The position numbers and the translations under genes are program-made. Below are positions 52,480-62,813 of a DNA stretch of 64,000 nt, piece by piece. The first letter of the stretch is position 1. Every line of letters starts with the position of its first letter. The notes under the pieces were generated by a model, which did not search any database, was not told the DNA's origin, and saw nothing but the letters and a program-made list of their open reading frames with translations. Location of the stretch: the NCBI RefSeq assembly GCF_002217755.1, contig NZ_BCFL01000027.1, positions 22,557 through 86,556 of the forward strand, read 5' to 3'. This DNA comes from Streptomyces hyaluromycini. GTDB lineage: Bacteria > Actinomycetota > Actinomycetes > Streptomycetales > Streptomycetaceae.

Positions 52480-52862
52480 TTGTTCCGCCGCGACGGCGCC
52501 AAGCCACGGCGGTGCTCTTCGGCGGTGCCGAGTTCGTCGTGGCCGCCGCGCTGCCGGTTCTTGTTTTCCGCCGCAGCGGTGCTAAGCCACGGTGGTGCTG
52601 TTCGGCGGTGCCGAGTTTGCCGTGGTTGCCGCGCTGCCGGTTCTTGTTTTCCGCCGCGACGGCGCCAAGCCACGGTGGTGCTGTTCGGCGGTGCCGAGTT
52701 CGTCGTGGCCGCCGCGCTGCCGGTTCTTGTTTTCCGCCGCGACGGCGCCAAGCCACGGTGGTGCTGTTCGGCGGTGCCGAGTTCGTCGTGGTCGCCGCGC
52801 TGCCGGTTCTTGTTTTCCGCCGCAGCGGTGCTAAGCCACGGTGGTGCTGTTCGGCGGTGCCG
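52480..52862. repeat. 83-bp tandem repeat array, about 4.6 units
   Basis: The AAGCCACGG anchor recurs at 52501, 52584, 52667, 52750 and 52833, an exact 83-bp period. Units carry CGACGGCGCC (type A) or CAGCGGTGCT (type B) before the anchor, in order A-B-A-A-B. Each holds GGCGGTGCCGAGTT and CCGGTTCTTGTTTTCC. It fills the gap between DUF3830 and the amidase; the amidase stop lies in the last unit. Confidence 0.9.
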
Positions 52863-54255
52863 TTGCCACGCCCGCCTCGTACAGTGCGTGGGCCGCCCGC
52901 AGGACCAGGTCGTCGCGGTGGCGGGCGGCCACGATCTGGAGGCCCACCGGCAGTCCGTCGGTGTCTCTCCCCACCGGGACCGTCGCCGCCGGCTGCTGGG
53001 TGAGGTTGAACGGGTAGGTGAAGGGGGTCCAGCCTGTCCAGCGCCGGTGGCCGGACCCCGTCGGCACCTCCGGCCCCGCCTCGAACGCCGTGAGCGGCAG
53101 GGTCGGTGTCACCAGCAGGTCGTAGCGCTCGTGGAAGAGGCCCATCCGGCGGCCCAGGTCCATCCGGACGTCCACCGCCGCCAGATACTCCAGCGCGCTC
53201 AGCCGGGCCCCCTGCCCGCAGATCTCCCGCAGCCCCGGGTCCAGCAACTCCCGCTGCCCGGGGGAGAAACGCTGCGTCACCCGGGCGGCGCCCGCGAACC
53301 ACAGCGCGTGGAACGCGTCCACCGGGTCGCTGAAGTCCGGGTCGGTCTCCTCGACGCGGGCCCCCAGCCCGGCCAGCCCGCTCACCGCCCCCCGTACCGC
53401 CGCCGCGACCGCCGGACGTACCGCCACCTGGCCGCCCAGGGAGGGCGAGAAGGCCACCCGGAGGCCGCGCACGCCTGCGGTCAGGGCCGCCGCGAAGGAG
53501 CCCGGGGCGGGACCGAGGGCCGACCAGTCCCGGGCGTCCGGGGCCCCGATCACGTCCAGCATCAGCGCCGCGTCGGCCGCGTCCCGGGCCATCGGGCCGA
53601 CGTGGGACAGCGTGCCGAAGGCGCTCGCCGGATAGAGGGGGACACGGCCGTACGTCGGTTTCAGGCCGAAGATCCCGCAGAACGCGGCCGGGATGCGCAC
53701 GCTGCCGCCGCCGTCCGTGCCCAGGGACAGCGGCCCGGCCCCCAGGGCGACGGCCGCCGCGCTGCCGCCGCTCGATCCGCCGGCGGTGCGCGAGGGGTCG
53801 TACGGGTTGCGGGTGACCCCGGTGAGCGGGGAGTCGGTCACGCCCTTCCAGCCGTACTCGGGGGTGGTCGTCTTCCCGACGAACACCGCGCCGTGCTCGC
53901 GGAGCCGGCCGACCGAGGGGGCGTCCTCGTCCCAACTCCCCGCCGCCGAGATCGTCTTCGAGCCGCGCAGGGTCGGGTGGCCGCGCATCAGGAGGATGTC
54001 CTTGACCGTCACCGGGACACCGTCGAGCAGGCCCTTCGGCTCGCCCCGCCGCCACCGCTCCTGCGCCGCCCGCGCCTGCGCCAGCGCGTCCTCCTCGGTG
54101 AGCCGGACGAAGGCGTTGACCTCCGGCTGGATCCGCGCCGCCCGCTCCAGGACCGCCCGCACCGCCTCCACCGGGCCGAACTCACCCTTGCGATAGCCGT
54201 CGAGGAGCCGCCGGGCGGTGAAGCCGATGAGATCGGTGCGGTCGGTGGGCTTCAT
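52831..54255 (-). CDS. Amidase (amidase signature family)
   Basis: A 474-residue amide hydrolase with the Ser-Ser-Lys machinery: Lys85 in V-T-V-K-D-I, the Gly/Ser loop A-G-G-S-S-G-G-S (cis-Ser near 161) and nucleophile Ser185 in T-D-G-G-G-S-V-R-I-P. ATG 54255 follows GGGAGG. The last dozen codons (A-P-P-N-S-T-T-V-A end) lie in the 83-bp repeat, so the C-terminus was probably altered by repeat growth. It is 17 bp downstream of the hydroxyacid dehydrogenase gene, hence one operon. It likely releases ammonia or an amine from the imported compound. Confidence 0.9.
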   Translation of the reverse strand: MKPTDRTDLIGFTARRLLDGYRKGEFGPVEAVRAVLERAARIQPEVNAFVRLTEEDALAQARAAQERWRRGEPKGLLDGVPVTVKDILLMRGHPTLRGSKTISAAGSWDEDAPSVGRLREHGAVFVGKTTTPEYGWKGVTDSPLTGVTRNPYDPSRTAGGSSGGSAAAVALGAGPLSLGTDGGGSVRIPAAFCGIFGLKPTYGRVPLYPASAFGTLSHVGPMARDAADAALMLDVIGAPDARDWSALGPAPGSFAAALTAGVRGLRVAFSPSLGGQVAVRPAVAAAVRGAVSGLAGLGARVEETDPDFSDPVDAFHALWFAGAARVTQRFSPGQRELLDPGLREICGQGARLSALEYLAAVDVRMDLGRRMGLFHERYDLLVTPTLPLTAFEAGPEVPTGSGHRRWTGWTPFTYPFNLTQQPAATVPVGRDTDGLPVGLQIVAARHRDDLVLRAAHALYEAGVATAPPNSTTVA

Positions 54256-54272
54256 GGGTCCCTCCCGAAGGG

Positions 54273-55226
54273 TCAGTGACCGGGCACGTATCCGCGCTTC
54301 TTGTCGACCACGTTCAGCAGAGATCTGCCCGCTGCCCACCGCTCGTACAACTCCACGAACTGAGTGCTCAGTTCGTCCCGCCAGCCGACCGTGTCCCCGC
54401 TCATGTGCGGGGAGACGACGAGACCCGGCACCTCCCACAAGGGGCTGTCGGCGGGCAGCGGCTCGGTCGCGAAGACGTCCAGGGCCGCGGCCGCGATCCA
54501 GCGCCGGTTCAGCGCCCGGACCAGAGCCTCCTCGTCGACCAGCTGGCCCCGGCCGACGTTGATGAAGCAGGCCGACGGCTGCATCACGCCGAAGCGGTGC
54601 GCGTCGAACATGCCGTACGTCTGCTCGGTCAGCGGGGCGGCCGCGATCACCCAGTCCGCGCGGGACATCAGCCGGTCCAGGTCGTCCGGGCCGTGGATAC
54701 CGGTGCGCGGCACCCGGCCGACCAGGGCCGTGGTGATGCCGAGCGCCTTGAGAGTGCGGACGATCGCCCGGCCGATCGGTCCCGACCCGACCACGCACGC
54801 GCGCGTGCCGGCCACCCGGCGCCCCTCGCGGTGCCGCCAGGTCCGCTCCCGCTGGAGGTCGAGGGTCCGGGGCAGGTCCTTGGCGATCGCGAGGACCAGC
54901 GCGGCCACGTACTCGGCGATCGGCGCGTCGAAGACCCCGCGCGCGTTGGTGACGACCGTGTCGGACGCGGCCAGCTCCGGGCACATCAGATGGTCGACGC
55001 CCGCGCTCGCCGTGTGCACCCAGCGCGGCCGCCGTCCCTCGCCCGGCCAGGCCTCGCGGACGGCCTGCGAGGCGAAGTCCCAGACCAGGAGCACGTCGGC
55101 GGCCGGCAGCCGGGCCGCCAGGCCCGCCGCGTCCGTGTGCACGATCCGGGCGCGGCCGGTGAGCCGGCCCAGCCGCGGGGGCGGGTCGGCGTCGAGGACC
55201 AGCAGAGTGGGCACGGGCGGTGTCAT
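54273..55226 (-). CDS. D-2-hydroxyacid dehydrogenase
   Basis: A 317-residue NAD-dependent oxidoreductase. The Rossmann motif is V-V-G-S-G-P-I-G-R-A-I-V. The catalytic Arg is in N-V-G-R-G-Q-L-V, Glu in T-E-P-L-P and His in S-P-H-M-S-G. It interconverts a 2-keto acid and D-hydroxyacid. ATG 55226 follows GGGAGACC; the open frame reaches further but without a site. It leads the two-gene operon with the amidase and is divergent from the isomerase pair. Confidence 0.9.
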   Translation of the reverse strand: MTPPVPTLLVLDADPPPRLGRLTGRARIVHTDAAGLAARLPAADVLLVWDFASQAVREAWPGEGRRPRWVHTASAGVDHLMCPELAASDTVVTNARGVFDAPIAEYVAALVLAIAKDLPRTLDLQRERTWRHREGRRVAGTRACVVGSGPIGRAIVRTLKALGITTALVGRVPRTGIHGPDDLDRLMSRADWVIAAAPLTEQTYGMFDAHRFGVMQPSACFINVGRGQLVDEEALVRALNRRWIAAAALDVFATEPLPADSPLWEVPGLVVSPHMSGDTVGWRDELSTQFVELYERWAAGRSLLNVVDKKRGYVPGH

Positions 55227-55387
55227 TCGGGGTGGTCTCCCGGTGTCCGACAGCGTCTGACATGGGCGGACGGAACGTCTCAGAGGCACGGATTGACCAC
55301 GCTGGCACCCGAACCTACCTTCGTCAACACGGGCGTATCCGTCGACCGTTGCCCCCTCGATCTCCAGCGTGAGGCCGGTGGCTTCCC

Positions 55388-56182
55388 ATGGACGTCTCCT
55401 TTCTGGGCGGACCTCGCCCCCAGCGCGGCATCGGCGTGGTGGCGCCCTTCGACTTCGCGCTCGACCGCGAGCTGTGGCGCTGGGTGCCGGACGACGTGTC
55501 GCTGCACCTGACCAGGACGCCGTACGTGCCGGTCGAGGTCGGCCTCGACCTCGCCCGGCTGGTCAGCGAGCACGAGACCCTCGGCGAGGCGGTACGCGCG
55601 CTGACCGCGGTCGCGCCCGAGGTCGTCGCCTACGCCTGCACCTCCGGCAGCTTCGTCGGCGGCATCGCGGGCGAGCGCGCGATGTGCGAGGCGATGACCC
55701 GCTCGGGCGCGGTGCCCTCCCTCACCACCTCCGGGGCGCTCCTCGACGCGCTGACCGAGCTGGGCGTACGACGCCTGGCGCTGGTCACGCCGTACACCGT
55801 CTCGGTCACCCGGGTCCTTGAGGAGTACGTCGCGGAGGCGGGCGTACAGGTCGCCGGCTGCGCGTTCATGGGGCTGACCAGGCACATCTGGCAGGTGCCG
55901 TACCGGGACGTGGTCGCCATGGCCCGGCAGGCGGTACGGCCCGGGGCCGCCGACGCCCTGTTCATCTCCTGCACCAACCTCCCCACCTATGACGTCATCC
56001 CCCAGCTGGAGGCCGAGCTGCGCATCCCCGTCCTGTCCGCCAACCAGGTCACGATGTGGGCGGCGCTGCGCAGGCTGGGTACCCGGGCCGTCGGGCCTTA
56101 TCAGGCGCTGGTCAATAAGATGGACATATCGGCGCATGAGTGGCCCGTACTGCCGGAAGAACAGCAGGAAGGGTGGACATGA
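55388..56182 (+). CDS. Maleate isomerase / Asp-Glu racemase family protein (EutA-like), two cysteines
   Basis: A 264-residue protein with both catalytic cysteines of the racemase superfamily: Cys84 in A-C-T-S-G-S-F and Cys195 in I-S-C-T-N-L-P-T-Y. This matches maleate cis-trans isomerases and the EutA group. It could isomerise maleate to fumarate or racemise an amino-acid derivative. The ATG has only a weak GTGAGG upstream. It overlaps its paralogue by 4 bp, and the two proteins may form a heteromer. Confidence 0.87.
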   Translation: MDVSFLGGPRPQRGIGVVAPFDFALDRELWRWVPDDVSLHLTRTPYVPVEVGLDLARLVSEHETLGEAVRALTAVAPEVVAYACTSGSFVGGIAGERAMCEAMTRSGAVPSLTTSGALLDALTELGVRRLALVTPYTVSVTRVLEEYVAEAGVQVAGCAFMGLTRHIWQVPYRDVVAMARQAVRPGAADALFISCTNLPTYDVIPQLEAELRIPVLSANQVTMWAALRRLGTRAVGPYQALVNKMDISAHEWPVLPEEQQEGWT

Positions 56183-56910
56183 CATCGCTCGGACTCCTCT
56201 ACCCCGGGCACTCCGCGGAGGACGACTACCCCCGTATCGAACAGCTCCTCGGCAGCGACATCCGGGTGGACGTCGTCCACACCGACATCGGCGAGGACGC
56301 GCACCGGGTGGACGCGCTGCGGGAGATGGGGACCGAGGAACGGCTGGCGGCCGGGGTGGCGGAGCTGCGGCTCGCGGGCGCCGACGCGGTGGTGTGGGCG
56401 TGCACCAGCGGGAGCTTCGTGTACGGCTGGGAGGGCGCCCAGCAGCAGGTCCGCGCGCTCGCCCGGGCGGCCGGGCTGCCGGCGTCGTCCACGTCCTTCG
56501 GGTTCGTGCACGCGGCGCGGGAGCTCGGGGTACGGCGGGTGGCGATCGGCGCGACCTACCCCGACGACGTGGCCGCCCTCTTCGCGGACTTCCTGCGGGC
56601 CGCGGGCCTGGAGGTGACCGGCGTGCGGTCCTCGGGGATCGTCACGGCGGCGGAGGTGGGGACGTGGGGGGAGGAGGAGGTCCTGACCCTGGCGCGGGCG
56701 GCCGACGCCGGGGAGGCCGAGGCGGTGCTCCTTCCGGACACGGCGCTGCACACGGCGGCGCACCTGTCCCTGCTGGAGAAGGCGCTGTCGAAGCCGGTGC
56801 TCACGGCGAACCAGGTGACCGTGTGGGAGGGGCTGAGGCTGGCGGACCGCCGGGTGAACGCTCCCGTACTGGGCACCCTGTTCACCCGCGAGCCGATCGT
56901 GCAGGCCTGA
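56179..56910 (+). CDS. Asp-Glu racemase/maleate isomerase paralogue lacking the second cysteine
   Basis: A 243-residue paralogue of the preceding protein. Cys75 in W-A-C-T-S-G-S-F is kept, but the second site reads L-L-P-D187-T-A where Cys-Thr-Asn is expected. A normal two-cysteine racemisation is therefore unlikely. It may be a decarboxylase- or isomerase-like variant, or a non-catalytic partner. ATG 56179 overlaps the upstream stop by 4 bp. Confidence 0.85.
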   Translation: MTSLGLLYPGHSAEDDYPRIEQLLGSDIRVDVVHTDIGEDAHRVDALREMGTEERLAAGVAELRLAGADAVVWACTSGSFVYGWEGAQQQVRALARAAGLPASSTSFGFVHAARELGVRRVAIGATYPDDVAALFADFLRAAGLEVTGVRSSGIVTAAEVGTWGEEEVLTLARAADAGEAEAVLLPDTALHTAAHLSLLEKALSKPVLTANQVTVWEGLRLADRRVNAPVLGTLFTREPIVQA

Positions 56911-56978
56911 CCGGGCGCGGCGGACCGCGCAGGCTCACGGCCGGCTCACGGCCGGCACGCGGCTGTCTCACGGCCGCC

Positions 56979-58007
56979 TTATGGCTGACGGACCGCGTCC
57001 AGCAGCTCCGGGCCGGACCACGAGCGGCGGCCGCCCGGGCGTTCGGCCTCGTGGACCAGGGCCGTGAGCCGTGCGTTCACCGGTGCCGTCAGGCCGTGCC
57101 GCTCCGCCAGGGCGACGACCTCGCCCTGGAGGCTGCCTATCTCCGTCGCCCGCCCGTGTTCCAGGTCGTCCCACATCGAGGACCGCGCGTGGGCGTCCAC
57201 CCGGAGACCGGCCCCGGCGATGCGGCGGAACAGGGCGTCGGGCAGGCGCAGTATCCGGGGCATGAGCCCGGCCGGGACGGGGCCGAGCCGGGCCGGCCGG
57301 ACTCCCGCCGCGGCGAAGGCCGCCAGTGCCTCCTCCTGGCACAGCGCGAGACACGTCCGGTACGGGCGGGCGCCCAGCTGGTCCCGCAGCGGCAGGCCGG
57401 ACAGCGCGTTCACCGCGTTGTTGAGGTTCATCAGCAGCTTGGCGTGCTGCACCTGCCGCATGTCGGCGCGCGGCTCGACCGGCAGCCCGGCGGCCGTCAG
57501 TGCCGCCACGAGCGGTGCCGAGGCGGCGCCGGCGTCGAGCATCAGAGCCCCGCCCGTGCCCTGGTGGAAGGTGTCGGGGGCGATCCGCGCGACGTTGTAC
57601 GGCACCATCCCCGCGAGCACGGTGACGCCCGGAAGCTCGTCCCGCAGCAGGCCGGCGTTGCGCAGCCCGTTCTGGAAGCTGACCACGACGGCGTCCGGGC
57701 GGAGCCGGCCGGCCAGTTCCCGTCCGGCCGGCACCGTGCCGGCGGACTTGACGGTGACCAGGACGCAGTCGGCGTCGGCGACCGCGTCCGGATCCGTCGT
57801 GAGCGTCAGTCGGTCCCGGGGGACGCGGACCGCCGGGCGGCCTCCGCCGCTGAGCGTGACCCCCTCGTGCAGCCCGTCCAGCACCGAGGGCCGCCCTATG
57901 AGTGTCACGTCCGCGTGCCGCGCGAGGTGGCCGCCGAGGTAGCAGCCGATGCTGCCCGCGCCGAACACCGCGATCCGCGGCCGCCGGTCGCCGCTGGGGT
58001 CAGGCAT
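56979..58007 (-). CDS. 2-dehydropantoate 2-reductase family protein
   Basis: A 342-residue NADP-dependent reductase. The Rossmann start is I-A-V-F-G-A-G-S-I-G-C-Y, then V-T-V-K-S, S-F-Q-N-G-L-R-N and the C-terminal helical domain with K-L-L-M-N-L-N-N-A-V-N-A-L. The conserved catalytic Lys (here in H-A-K-L) is present. Many paralogues reduce other 2-keto acids, so a role with the adjacent hydroxyacid/amidase genes is as likely as pantothenate synthesis. AGGAG precedes ATG 58007. Confidence 0.87.
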   Translation of the reverse strand: MPDPSGDRRPRIAVFGAGSIGCYLGGHLARHADVTLIGRPSVLDGLHEGVTLSGGGRPAVRVPRDRLTLTTDPDAVADADCVLVTVKSAGTVPAGRELAGRLRPDAVVVSFQNGLRNAGLLRDELPGVTVLAGMVPYNVARIAPDTFHQGTGGALMLDAGAASAPLVAALTAAGLPVEPRADMRQVQHAKLLMNLNNAVNALSGLPLRDQLGARPYRTCLALCQEEALAAFAAAGVRPARLGPVPAGLMPRILRLPDALFRRIAGAGLRVDAHARSSMWDDLEHGRATEIGSLQGEVVALAERHGLTAPVNARLTALVHEAERPGGRRSWSGPELLDAVRQP

Positions 58008-58169
58008 GTCAGCAGCGCTCCTGATCCGTAGTGGTTACCCGAAAGTAGGCGGGAATCGCCCGGGGATCAAGGGCCGGGCATGCCGGGAACGGGGCGGCCG
58101 GAATAACCGGAGACCTCCTCCTGTTACCGCCCCAGACAGCTAACGGTCGTACATCAGGAGGCTCTCACC

Positions 58170-59267
<1,098 letters not shown>

Positions 59268-61010
59268 GTCCGGGTGTCCAGCAGCTCGGAGATACGATCC
59301 GGCGTCACCGGCCGGGAGTAGAGCCACCCCTGGCCGGTGTCGCAGCCGATGTGGCGCAGGCGGGAGGCCTGCGCCGAGGTCTCGACGCACTCGGCGGTGA
59401 CGGTGAGGCCGAGGCGGTGGGCCAGCTGGATCATCGCCTCGACGACGACCTCGTCCGCCGGGTTCGGCCGGTCGCCCGGGTCGTCGTACTGGAAGCCCCG
59501 GACGAAGGAGCCGTCCAGCTTGAGCACGGAGACCGGGAGCCGGCTGAGGTAGGCGAGGTTCGAGTAGCCGGTGCCGAAGTCGTCGATGGCGATGCGGACG
59601 CCCATGTCGCTGAGGGCCTGGAGGGCCTGGAGCGGACGCCCCGCCGAACCCATGACCGCCGACTCCGTCAGCTCCAGCTGGAGCAGGTGCGGGGCCAGGC
59701 CCGTCTCCGCCAGGGTCTCGGCCACGTCCGCGACCAGGTCGGAGTCCCAGACCTGGCGGACGGCCACGTTCACGCTGACGAAGATCGGCGGCTCGCCGGG
59801 GTGGTCCAGCTGCCAGCGGCGGGCCTGCCGGCAGGCGGTCGTCAGGGCCCAGCGGCCGAGCGGGACGATCGAGCCGTCCTCCTCCGCCAATCCGATGAAC
59901 CGATTCGGCGTCAGTGTGCCGAACTGCGGGTGGTGCCAGCGGACCAGGGCCTCGACACCGCTGAGCCGGCCGTCCCCCATGCCCACCAGCGGCTGGTACT
60001 CAAGCACGAACTCGCCGCGTTCGATGGCCGGGCGGAGGGTGGAGGAGAGCGCCTGCCGGGTCACCAGGTGGGCGTTGCGCTCCGGGTCGAAGAGCGTCCA
60101 GCGGGACTTGCCGTCGGCCTTCGCCCAGTAGAGCGTCGTGTCGGCGGCCTGCATCAGGCCGGTGGCCGTGGTGCCGGCGGCGTGCCGCTCGACCACCCCG
60201 ATCGACGCCGACAGCGACAGCCGCTGGCCGGCCAGGTCGAACGGCGCCTGAAGGGCGGCCAGCGCCGACTCGGCCAGGTCGGCCAGCTGTTCCGTGCCCG
60301 TCGAGTCCTCGACCAGCAGGGCGAACTCGTCCCCGCCGAGCCGGGCCACCAGCGGGGCGCCGGCCCGTGCGAAGCCGGCCTCGTCGGCGACCCGGGTCAG
60401 CCGTTCGGCGACGGCGGCCAGCAGACGGTCGCCGACCCGGTGGCCGAGGGTGTCGTTGACCGCCTTGAAGCCGTCGAGGTCCAGGTAGCACAGGCCGATC
60501 CGGCCGGTACCGCTCTGCTCGTACGACTCCGCCTCCAGCGCGGCCGACAGCCGCTCGAAGAACAGCGTGCGGTTGGGCAGCCGGGTCACCGGGTCGTGCA
60601 TCTGCAAGTGCCGCAGCCGGGCCTGCAGTTCGCGGCGCTCGCTGATGTCGGAGACCGAGATCAGCACCCCGGGCGCCTCCCTGGCCAGCGGGGAGATGGT
60701 CACCTGGACCCATACCGAGTGCCCGTCGGGGTGCTTCAGCCGGCGGGTGCAGCGCAGCTTGGCCTGCCGGCCGCGCAGCACCTCGCGATAGGCGTGCCAG
60801 GTACGGGCGTCGGAGGCCAGGTCCACCAGGTCCGCGGCGACCCGCCCGGGCAGCCCGGCCGGATCGGCGCCGATCAGCGTGGCGAACGCCTCGTTGGCGG
60901 AGGTGACATGCCCTTCGCGGTCCACGACGGCCATGGGCAGTGCGGCCGCCGCGAACGCGTACTCGTAGGTCTTCGGTTCTGTCTTCTCGTACGACTTCCG
61001 GTAGGTATTG

Positions 61011-61023
61011 TCACTCTCTGTGA
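61011..61023. promoter_or_regulatory. Candidate BldD box in the 5' end of cdgA
   Basis: TCACTCTCTGTGA fits the BldD consensus TNAC-N5-GTNA at all eight fixed positions. It lies about 55 bp inside the chosen reading frame. Chance matches in a window this size are expected at about one, so the location matters more than the match. Confidence 0.4.
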
Positions 61024-61078
61024 CGGCGGACCGGTCGAGGTCTGCCGCGGGCGTCGGCCCTTCGGACGTTCCGCTCAC

Positions 61079-61405
61079 CGCTCGCTCCCGCAGTGCACTC
61101 GATCTCTGTCCGTGCAGGAAAGTGTGCCGATCATAGATGCTGGCCCGAGGGCCTTCCAGCCACTGTCCAGTGTCCCTGATGAAGCGGCGATTCTGACAGA
61201 TCGTTTCTGCCCGCACCTGGACGGGTTCTTGGGCCGTCCGACCGCATGTGACGTTCCGTGAGTGACTCGGGGTGTCGGCCGTTCGGGTCTGTGCGTGGTG
61301 AGCAGGGGGTTCCTCACCCTTCTGGTGCAGATAAACAGGTCATATGACGAAAAAGTCACACAGGCTGGGTGCGGTGTCCCGCGAACCGCCCCCGGAGGTC
61401 CTTCC
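61079..61405. other. Divergent intergenic region of cdgA and metalloprotease
   Basis: About 330 bp without a supported gene. It includes an AT-rich stretch with the perfect palindrome GTCATATGAC (61339-61348), about 60 bp before the protease start. Confidence 0.35.
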
Positions 61406-62665
61406 GTGCCGCGTCTTCCGCTGCGCAGCTCCGCCGCCGTGTTCACCACGATGTCGGCGCTCGTCGCAACGACGATCCTGACCGGACCGTCGGCCGCCCA
61501 GCCGTTCTCCACGGCCCCCTGCGCCCTGCACCGCACCGACGCGCACCACTCCGAGGGCGTCGACACCTGGAACGCCGACTACACCCGCCCCACCCACCCG
61601 CTTTCGGCCGTGATGGTGTTCCTCTCCTTCCCGGACGCCGCCCCGCAGACCACGCCCGCGGAGCTCGCCGCCGACCACTTCCCGGCCACCAGCCGCTACT
61701 ACGAGCAGGCCTCCTACGGGAAGTTCACCATCCGTCCGCACCCGCTGGCCCACTGGCTGCGGATGCCCCGGCCCTCGGTCGCCTACGGCATAAGGCGCGA
61801 CTGGAGCGTCACGCTGCGGGCCGCCTACCTGCGGGACGCCTTCGCGGCGGCCGATCCCGAGGTCGACTTCGCGCGCTACGACGTCGTGTACTTCGTGGCC
61901 GACCCGGACGCGCCCGGCGTGGACTCCGACGCCACGAAGGTGGTGAACCTCGACACCCCGGTGCACGTCGACGGCACCGACGTCCGCCGGGTCGTCACCG
62001 TCTTCGAGAAGCACCCGCCGGACCGGCTGGTTCTCGCCCATGAGACCGGGCATGTCTTCGACCTCCCCGACCTCTACCACCGCCCCGTGGACGGCAAGGG
62101 CGACTGGGACACGTACGTCGGCGACTGGGACCTGATGGGCAGCCAGTTCGGGCTGTCCCCGGACTTCTTCGCCTGGCACAAGTGGAAGCTGGGATGGCTG
62201 GATCCGCGCCAGGTGGTGTGCGTCCGGGGGGCCGGGCCGACCCGGCTGACCCTGGAGCCGCTGTCCGCCGGGCCGGGGGTGCCGGCACAGGGTGCCGCGG
62301 GCGCCCCGGCCTTCGGGCTCGGCGACGGCACCAAGCTGGCGCTGGTGCGCACCGGGCCCGACGCCGTGCTGGCCTTCGAGGCGCGCGGCGCGTCCGGCAA
62401 CGACATCGCGGCCTGCCGGCAGGGCATCCTCGTCTACCGGATCCGCGACGAGACGGCCTCCGGCAGCGGCCCGATCGAGGTGATCGACGCCCACCCGCGC
62501 ACCGAGGCCTGCTGGGAGAACTCGGTCTACCCGCCGCTGGCCGACGCCCCGGTCGCCCTCGGCGAGAGTTTCACCGTGCCGGGGGACGGTGTGCAGGTGG
62601 CGGTGGAGGGGCGGACGGCGTCCGGCGCCTGGAACGTGAAGATCACGCCGGGGCAGCCGGACTGA
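61406..62665 (+). CDS. Secreted M6-like zinc metalloprotease
   Basis: This 419-residue protein has a signal segment (about 8-32). The zinc site H-E-T-G-H (about 212-216) is followed by V-F-D-L-P-D-L-Y and W-D-L-M-G, as in M6/immune-inhibitor-A-like proteases. A C-terminal beta domain follows. The N-terminal part has F-L-S-F-P-D-A and Y-Y-E-Q-A-S-Y-G-K, typical of the family. GTG 61406 follows CGGAGG. It should act outside the cell on proteins. It ends 30 bp before a perfect terminator. Confidence 0.88.
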   Translation: MPRLPLRSSAAVFTTMSALVATTILTGPSAAQPFSTAPCALHRTDAHHSEGVDTWNADYTRPTHPLSAVMVFLSFPDAAPQTTPAELAADHFPATSRYYEQASYGKFTIRPHPLAHWLRMPRPSVAYGIRRDWSVTLRAAYLRDAFAAADPEVDFARYDVVYFVADPDAPGVDSDATKVVNLDTPVHVDGTDVRRVVTVFEKHPPDRLVLAHETGHVFDLPDLYHRPVDGKGDWDTYVGDWDLMGSQFGLSPDFFAWHKWKLGWLDPRQVVCVRGAGPTRLTLEPLSAGPGVPAQGAAGAPAFGLGDGTKLALVRTGPDAVLAFEARGASGNDIAACRQGILVYRIRDETASGSGPIEVIDAHPRTEACWENSVYPPLADAPVALGESFTVPGDGVQVAVEGRTASGAWNVKITPGQPD

Positions 62666-62695
62666 ACCCTGCCGGGGCGCCACTGACGGAAAGGC

Positions 62696-62727
62696 GAAAG
62701 GCCAAGCTCACAGGAGCTTGGCCTTTC
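62696..62727. terminator. Perfect bidirectional terminator
   Basis: A 14-bp perfect stem GAAAGGCCAAGCTC/GAGCTTGGCCTTTC with a 4-base loop, between the protease (plus) and tRNA-Lys (minus). Confidence 0.85.
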
Positions 62728-62739
62728 ACCTACTTCGCG

Positions 62740-62813
62740 TGCGCCGCCAGGGACTCGAACCCCGGACCCGCTGATTAAGAGTCAGCTGCTCTAACCAACT
62801 GAGCTAGCGGCGC
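62740..62813 (-). tRNA. tRNA-Lys (CTT), copy 3
   Basis: The 74-base sequence is identical to the other two copies. Its 5' ten bases overlap the 3' end of the upstream minus-strand gene, whose TAG stop is part of the tRNA. Confidence 0.97.

Noticed and set aside
52480..52862. Repeat array considered as CRISPR
   Set aside because: Units are contiguous 83-bp near-copies with no unique spacers and no cas genes.
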